DNA from: Methanoregula sp.
GTDB taxonomy: Archaea; Halobacteriota; Methanomicrobia; Methanomicrobiales; Methanospirillaceae
Direction of reading: 5' to 3'
Assembly: GCA_030653335.1 (NCBI GenBank)
Contig: JAURZP010000191.1
Coordinates: 1 to 9,428, forward strand
Length of the DNA stretch: 9,428 bases
The translations under genes were made by a program, and so were the position numbers. This document shows, piece by piece, positions 6,465 through 9,428 of the stretch (positions are counted from its first letter, which is position 1; the number at the start of each line of letters is the position of its first letter). The notes beneath the pieces are model-generated. The model was not told the DNA's origin and ran no database searches. It worked only from the letters and a program-made list of their open reading frames with translations.

Positions 6465-6470
6465 AAAAAA
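6465..6470 (-). terminator. Short U-tract after the DUF3467 gene
   Basis: Six A on the plus strand, hence six T on the minus strand, start four bases beyond the stop codon at 6474-6476. It is a weak to moderate terminator for the winged-helix/DUF3467 unit. Confidence 0.35.
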
Positions 6471-6473
6471 TGT

Positions 6474-6851
6474 TTATAATTTTTTGGTCTGATCTTTTAA
6501 CCGGACCGGAGGTTTCACGGACCGGGGCTTATAGGATTCCAGCTCACCCCGCTGGTATGAGCCTTCAAGTACCTCTGTGAGTCTTGCGGCGAGTTGTTGG
6601 GCAGCAGAGTGCGACATGTACACTCTGGTGGCAGGGACCATCATCTTTCCATCTTTTTTCATTCCCGGCATTTCAAGGAAATCAATGAAGACGTCCCGGT
6701 TTGTGCAGGTTAAGTACGCAACGTTGGAATACGATGACGTTTTAATGTCGGGGGTCATTTCTTCTGCCTTAAACTGATACATCCTTCCAACGTCGACAAG
6801 GAACGGCCTGGCGTCTTTCTCATTTGGGGGGATTTGTTTGGGGGTTTTCAT
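6474..6851 (-). CDS. DUF3467 family protein
   Basis: A 125-residue soluble protein. Its core, SNVAYLTCTNRDVFIDFLEM at 42-61 followed by PATRVYMSHSAAQQLAARLT at 73-92, matches the DUF3467 pattern seen in bacteria and archaea: a short sheet with the DFxE/DF motif, then a 'visible arginine' strand and a helix of the Ser-x-x-x-Ala-x-x-Leu type. No biochemical function is established. A basic tail (KPRSVKPPVRLKDQTKKL) follows and is probably disordered. ATG at 6851 is preferred because AGGA lies nine bases ahead; the ATG at 6860 overlaps the upstream stop (ATGA, 6857-6860) but has AGGA directly against it. Either way it is translationally coupled to the winged-helix gene upstream. Confidence 0.82.
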   Translation of the reverse strand: MKTPKQIPPNEKDARPFLVDVGRMYQFKAEEMTPDIKTSSYSNVAYLTCTNRDVFIDFLEMPGMKKDGKMMVPATRVYMSHSAAQQLAARLTEVLEGSYQRGELESYKPRSVKPPVRLKDQTKKL

Positions 6852-6856
6852 AAAAA

Positions 6857-7372
6857 TCATTCCTGCGTTACTACGCCATTCTGATAATGGTACGCGTTCC
6901 CGTCTCCAACAGTGATGACAGGTGAGAGGCCAGCACTAATGCCGGAGATCCGGTAGGGAGTGGTCGAGGCAACTGCCTGCTCCCCGATACTGGCAGGAAG
7001 CACCGTTTCACAGTAATGCTGTATTGCGGTATTCATGCAATCGGATTCGCCACGGTCATCGAGTACTGCATAGGCAAGGAGCGTGAGTGCCACGAAGATC
7101 TTTTTGGATTTATTTACCGTATAGACCGGGTGTTTTCCCCCGGTTGATTTTAGCAGGCCGAACTTCGTGAGGGTCACGAGTGCGTCCCGTATGCGGGGTG
7201 CTGAATTTTCCGTCAGCTCCTCCAGATCCTTGGGCCGGTATGCTGAATGAGGATCTGCGATTATCTCCTCTACTACCCGTGCCATCACGGTGTCACCGAA
7301 CAAGCCCGCATACGGGATATCGCTGAATTCCGGATCCCGTTTTGATCTTTCGATAGGGGTACCTCTTTGCAT
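6857..7372 (-). CDS. Winged-helix (wHTH) DNA-binding protein
   Basis: A 171-residue protein with an N-terminal winged helix at about 28-90: helices around VMARVVEEIIADP, AYRPKDLEELT and SAPRIRDALVTLTKFGLL, then a wing STGGKHPVYTVN. The pattern is that of ArsR/MarR-like archaeal regulators. A helical segment rich in Ala and Leu (91-106) follows, then a C-terminal region with Cys112 and Cys121 and a Gly-rich tail that could be a ligand or partner domain; I do not recognise it. The frame runs on to a TTG at 7432, but a TATA candidate at 7403-7416 lies inside that extension, so the ATG at 7372 is chosen. The gene overlaps the DUF3467 gene at its end. A perfect palindrome spans the start, suggesting self-repression. 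Confidence 0.75.
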   Translation of the reverse strand: MQRGTPIERSKRDPEFSDIPYAGLFGDTVMARVVEEIIADPHSAYRPKDLEELTENSAPRIRDALVTLTKFGLLKSTGGKHPVYTVNKSKKIFVALTLLAYAVLDDRGESDCMNTAIQHYCETVLPASIGEQAVASTTPYRISGISAGLSPVITVGDGNAYHYQNGVVTQE

Positions 7373-7387
7373 ATGTATCACACATAT
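7371..7387. promoter_or_regulatory. 17-base palindrome over the winged-helix gene start
   Basis: ATATGT (7371-7376) and ACATAT (7382-7387) are exact inverted repeats around ATCAC. The palindrome covers two bases of the ATG (7370-7372) and the predicted transcription start near 7384. This is where an archaeal repressor would act, and the gene it controls encodes a DNA-binding protein. Confidence 0.5.
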
Positions 7388-7402
7388 CTTGTCATCATAG
7401 GA

Positions 7403-7416
7403 CCATAAATATTTTT
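7403..7416 (-). promoter_or_regulatory. TATA-box candidate of the winged-helix gene
   Basis: The minus strand reads AAAAAATATTTATG, about 25 bases before the left part of the palindrome at 7371-7387. It predicts a leader of roughly ten bases and separates this gene from the 101-residue gene upstream. Confidence 0.45.
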
Positions 7417-7432
7417 TCTGTATCAATAACAA

Positions 7433-7738
7433 TTATTCCAGTTCGATCCAGTGGCTGTGATGCGGGATCTCCTCACCGAATTCGATCATGAGGTTGTCGG
7501 CCCATACCAGATCATCGAGAACAACCCATTTTTCACCCGTTGAAGGATCGCTCTGAACATGCATCATTCCCCGGGCATGACCACGGCAGATCTCTTTTAC
7601 ACGGATGCCTTTCTGCTCCCATTTTTTATTGCAGTAGATGAGACGCTGCGATGCTCCCCGTTTCTTAAGCCAGGCAAGGAAGCGGACAACTTCGAGCGTG
7701 GGTTCGTCCGGATGAGGAGAGGATGTCATCAATAACAT
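7433..7738 (-). CDS. Uncharacterised 101-residue protein
   Basis: I do not recognise this protein. It is soluble, with an N-terminal helix LEVVRFLAWLKKRGASQRL (15-33), then RLIYCNKKWEQKGIRVKEIC (32-51), a His/Arg/Met-rich stretch RGHARGMMHVQ, and a C-terminal part WVVLDDLVWADNLMIEFGEE that looks like a short beta hairpin. Trp and His are frequent near the end (HHSHWIELE). Cys36 and Cys51 are the only cysteines and do not form a clear metal site. ATG 7738 has AGGT seven bases ahead; ATG 7729 is an alternative that drops three residues. It lies 60 bases upstream of the winged-helix start with the same orientation and may share some transcripts. Coding status is supported by the ribosome site and balanced composition. 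Confidence 0.65.
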   Translation of the reverse strand: MLLMTSSPHPDEPTLEVVRFLAWLKKRGASQRLIYCNKKWEQKGIRVKEICRGHARGMMHVQSDPSTGEKWVVLDDLVWADNLMIEFGEEIPHHSHWIELE

Positions 7739-7991
7739 TCTGTTTACCTGAATAATTAATACACGAATAGAGCGGGGTGAAAGTGAACCATTAAGGTCCC
7801 GGATTTTTTTTGAAGTGGACCTGGTATTTGCATGAACAGGGGATCCGGAGTATGTCAGACAAAACCCGGAACAGGGTAGTTTACCAGTTATAATTTTCAG
7901 ATTTTTCTCGCATGCCCAAAAATGGTTTCAGGATTTTTTTGAGCCGGAAAAATTTCAGCGCCAACATCACTTCACGCAATAAAAAAAACAA
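7739..7991. other. Gene-poor 253-base intergenic region
   Basis: On the minus strand GTATTAATTATT (7754-7765) is a TATA candidate for the 101-residue gene, and AAAATTATAAC (7886-7896) a second one giving a longer leader. TGTTTACC at 7741-7748 repeats the octamer of the ECF leader in the opposite sense. Plus-strand T-tracts, GGATTTTTTTTGA at 7801-7813 and GGATTTTTTTGA at 7931-7942, have no plus-strand gene before them. A direct repeat GAACAGGG occurs at 7834-7841 and 7869-7876. No gene is supported. Confidence 0.5.
7981..7988 (-). terminator. U8 terminator of the methyltransferase gene
   Basis: Eight T on the minus strand start four bases past the methyltransferase stop (7992-7994), with another T-tract further on. 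This ends the unit cleanly and argues against co-transcription with the genes to the left. Confidence 0.55.
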
Positions 7992-8957
7992 TCACGTCTT
8001 CTTTTGCAGATAATTCGTAATGATCAGTTCGTTGATATTCCCGCGACCGGCGCCATTGCTATTGATCATCCGCTTTGCAGGAACCCGCTCAATATAGTAA
8101 TCGGAATAGAGATCGTCAAAGAATGAATCATCAGGATTCTCGTTCTTTGGATCGGAGTTGCTCAGCATAATTTTTGCCCCAACCCCATCGAGTTCCTTAA
8201 AAAATTCCTTGAGTCGAACCTGATCCTTATCGTAAAAACCATTCTTTGAATAGGATGTAAAAAAAGAGGAACTGTTAAGCGGCCGGTAGGGTGGATCAAA
8301 ATAAACAAATGTGGTGTCATCCACAAATTCCCGGCACCGGGTGAAATCACCGGCAAGGATCTCTGTGGTTTTTAACACCGTGGCGACATCTTCCAGATTA
8401 CTTTCGTTCAGAATTGCCGGATTTTTGTATTTCCCAAATGGAACATTGAATTCACCTTTCTGGTTTACCCGGAAGAGACCGTTGAAACAGGTGCGGTTGA
8501 AAAAAATAATCCGGGCTGCACGGGAAACCCATTCGGAACTATAATTTTGAAAATCGATTGCCGGCAGTTTCTGATTGAATGCATCACGGACTTCATAATA
8601 GAATGATGCTCTCTGCTCATCGTTCTTTGATAGATATGCTGATTCGAGTGTTTTCAGCTCAGAGATCAATTCTTTTACGGAATGCTTAATCACGCGATAG
8701 CAAAGAGTCAGTTCTTCATTAGCATCGCAGATATAGCACTTTTCAAAAGAAAAGTTCTCATTGAGATAAAAGAATACCGCTCCTCCACCAATGAACGGTT
8801 CAACATATGTTGTAATTTTTCCTTTTGTTAATTCTTCAGGCAAACGTTTGTTGAACTCATAGAGTAACTGGGTTTTGCCACCGGCCCATTTGAGAAATGG
8901 CCGGGCAGAGGATCCGAATTTTGTTTGTGTTGCAGTGTCCAAAATAGCACCCGTCAA
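7992..8957 (-). CDS. Dam-family (class D12) DNA adenine-N6 methyltransferase
   Basis: A 321-residue protein that transfers methyl from S-adenosylmethionine to adenine in DNA, probably in GATC or a related site. Motifs in class D12 order: FLKWAGGKTQL (21-31), the AdoMet-binding VEPFIGGGAVF (52-62), FFNRTCFNGLFRVNQKGEFN (152-171), catalytic DPPY at 221-224, MLSNSDP (264-270) and INSNGAGRGNINELIITNY (298-316). The length is close to the DpnM/Dam norm. The frame opens with TTG at 8957; no in-frame ATG precedes the AdoMet motif, and a TTG at 8942 is also possible. No restriction enzyme is adjacent. Two 60-base samples I counted gave 40% and 43% GC, against 60% in the acyl-CoA ligase and 53% in ecfA, suggesting transfer. 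GATC is frequent across the window, so the site is not avoided. Confidence 0.93.
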   Translation of the reverse strand: MTGAILDTATQTKFGSSARPFLKWAGGKTQLLYEFNKRLPEELTKGKITTYVEPFIGGGAVFFYLNENFSFEKCYICDANEELTLCYRVIKHSVKELISELKTLESAYLSKNDEQRASFYYEVRDAFNQKLPAIDFQNYSSEWVSRAARIIFFNRTCFNGLFRVNQKGEFNVPFGKYKNPAILNESNLEDVATVLKTTEILAGDFTRCREFVDDTTFVYFDPPYRPLNSSSFFTSYSKNGFYDKDQVRLKEFFKELDGVGAKIMLSNSDPKNENPDDSFFDDLYSDYYIERVPAKRMINSNGAGRGNINELIITNYLQKKT

Positions 8958-8970
8958 TATGAATTTCCAT

Positions 8971-8977
8971 TTTTATA
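8971..8977 (-). promoter_or_regulatory. TATA-box candidate of the methyltransferase gene
   Basis: TATAAAA on the minus strand, within CATTATAAAAATGG. Its distance puts transcription start close to 8948, between the TTG at 8957 and the TTG at 8942, so it favours the downstream TTG and a leaderless mRNA, or a slightly different start point. Confidence 0.4.
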
Positions 8978-9046
8978 ATGTCATCTTTCCGGCATTATGA
9001 GTTTTTAAAAGCGGTCCAACGATCCATGACATTTTCCAGGCAGCCT

Positions 9047-9428
9047 CTACATGCTCTCCAGCAGACCCACCACATCCACCGACTTAACGATCTTTACCCC
9101 GATATTCTGCATATCCCGGATATTTGCCAGGTGCACCTCACCTGACGCTGCCCCGGTTGCATCACCGACCAGCACCACCTTGTAATTATACGCAATACCA
9201 TCGAAGACGGTAGTCCGGATGCAGTTTGGAGTCTGGATGCCGCAGACCATAAGCGTAGTAACGCCAAGGGTCCGGAGCATCAGGTCGAGTTCCGTACCGA
9301 TGAACGCACTCATCCGGGTCTTGGTGAGCACATACTCTCCCGGCCGTGGTGTGAGTTCATCGATGACCGCAGCTCCATGAGTGCCGGCAACAGCAAAGGG
9401 CTGTTTTTTGAAAAGGTCCTGCCTTATG
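9047..9428 (-). CDS. Isochorismatase-family cysteine hydrolase, C-terminal part (cut by right edge)
   Basis: The frame is open from the right edge (codons from 9427) to TAG at 9047-9049, giving 126 visible residues. It carries the typical late half of the isochorismatase/nicotinamidase-like fold: GTHGAAVIDELTPRPGEYVL, then the catalytic lysine in TKTRMSAF (codon 9320-9322), LMLRTLGVTTLMVCGIQTPN, and the nucleophilic cysteine in PNCIRTTVFDG (codon 9221-9223), ending with DATGAASGEVHLANIRDM. The catalytic Asp of the N-terminal half lies outside the window. Such enzymes hydrolyse isochorismate, nicotinamide or other small amides; the substrate cannot be told. Internal GTG at 9331 is not the start, because family homology continues upstream of it. 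Confidence 0.9.
   Translation of the reverse strand, partial: IRQDLFKKQPFAVAGTHGAAVIDELTPRPGEYVLTKTRMSAFIGTELDLMLRTLGVTTLMVCGIQTPNCIRTTVFDGIAYNYKVVLVGDATGAASGEVHLANIRDMQNIGVKIVKSVDVVGLLESM

Noticed and set aside
6857..7432. 191-residue version of the winged-helix protein starting at TTG 7432
   Set aside because: A TATA-like element and the predicted transcription start lie inside the extension, and ATG 7372 is available.
7853..7894. Thirteen-codon frame after GGAG in the intergenic region (MSDKTRNRVVYQL)
   Set aside because: Too short to support; no homology recognised and only two bases from GGAG to ATG.

Overview
The window looks like part of a methanogenic archaeal chromosome, most likely from the Methanomicrobiales (a Methanoregula-type genome). 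This is inferred from gene content (RAD55/KaiC-type ATPase, fused archaeal EcfA, DUF3467 protein, AMP-forming acyl-CoA ligase), from AT-rich TATA-like elements about 22-27 bases before several starts, from short or absent leaders, and from T-runs rather than hairpins after genes. No rRNA, tRNA, CRISPR array, insertion sequence or origin was seen. Nearly every gene is on the minus strand; the exceptions are a gene tail at the left edge and one small gene near 6 kb.

Region 1 (1-2570): the C-terminal part of a pRiA4b ORF-3-like protein (+) converges on a RecA/RAD55-like protein (-) whose Walker A lysine is missing. After that comes a complete AMP-forming acyl-CoA synthetase (-).

Region 2 (2784-5977): a tightly packed ECF vitamin/amino-acid importer operon, read leftwards as S component, fused double ATPase EcfA, then EcfT. 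The S component resembles the TrpP (tryptophan) family, but the substrate is not proven. The first two genes overlap by ATGA and the next two abut as TAA-ATG. The 423-base gene-free stretch in front holds a TATA candidate, a dyad over the predicted transcription start, and four copies of an octamer TGKTTACY between that point and the start codon. This is the best candidate regulatory system in the window. The EcfA protein is also asymmetric: its two non-consensus motifs fall in the same composite ATP site.

Region 3 (5978-7738): a small charged, disordered protein (+) ending in tandem T-runs. Opposite it is a leftward cluster of a 101-residue unknown protein, a winged-helix protein with its own promoter and a 17-base palindrome over its start, and a DUF3467 protein translationally coupled to the winged-helix gene. 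The function of this cluster is unknown.

Region 4 (7739-9428): a gene-poor stretch, an orphan Dam-family (class D12) adenine methyltransferase with visibly lower GC than its neighbours and a TTG start, and the C-terminal part of an isochorismatase-family cysteine hydrolase cut by the right edge.
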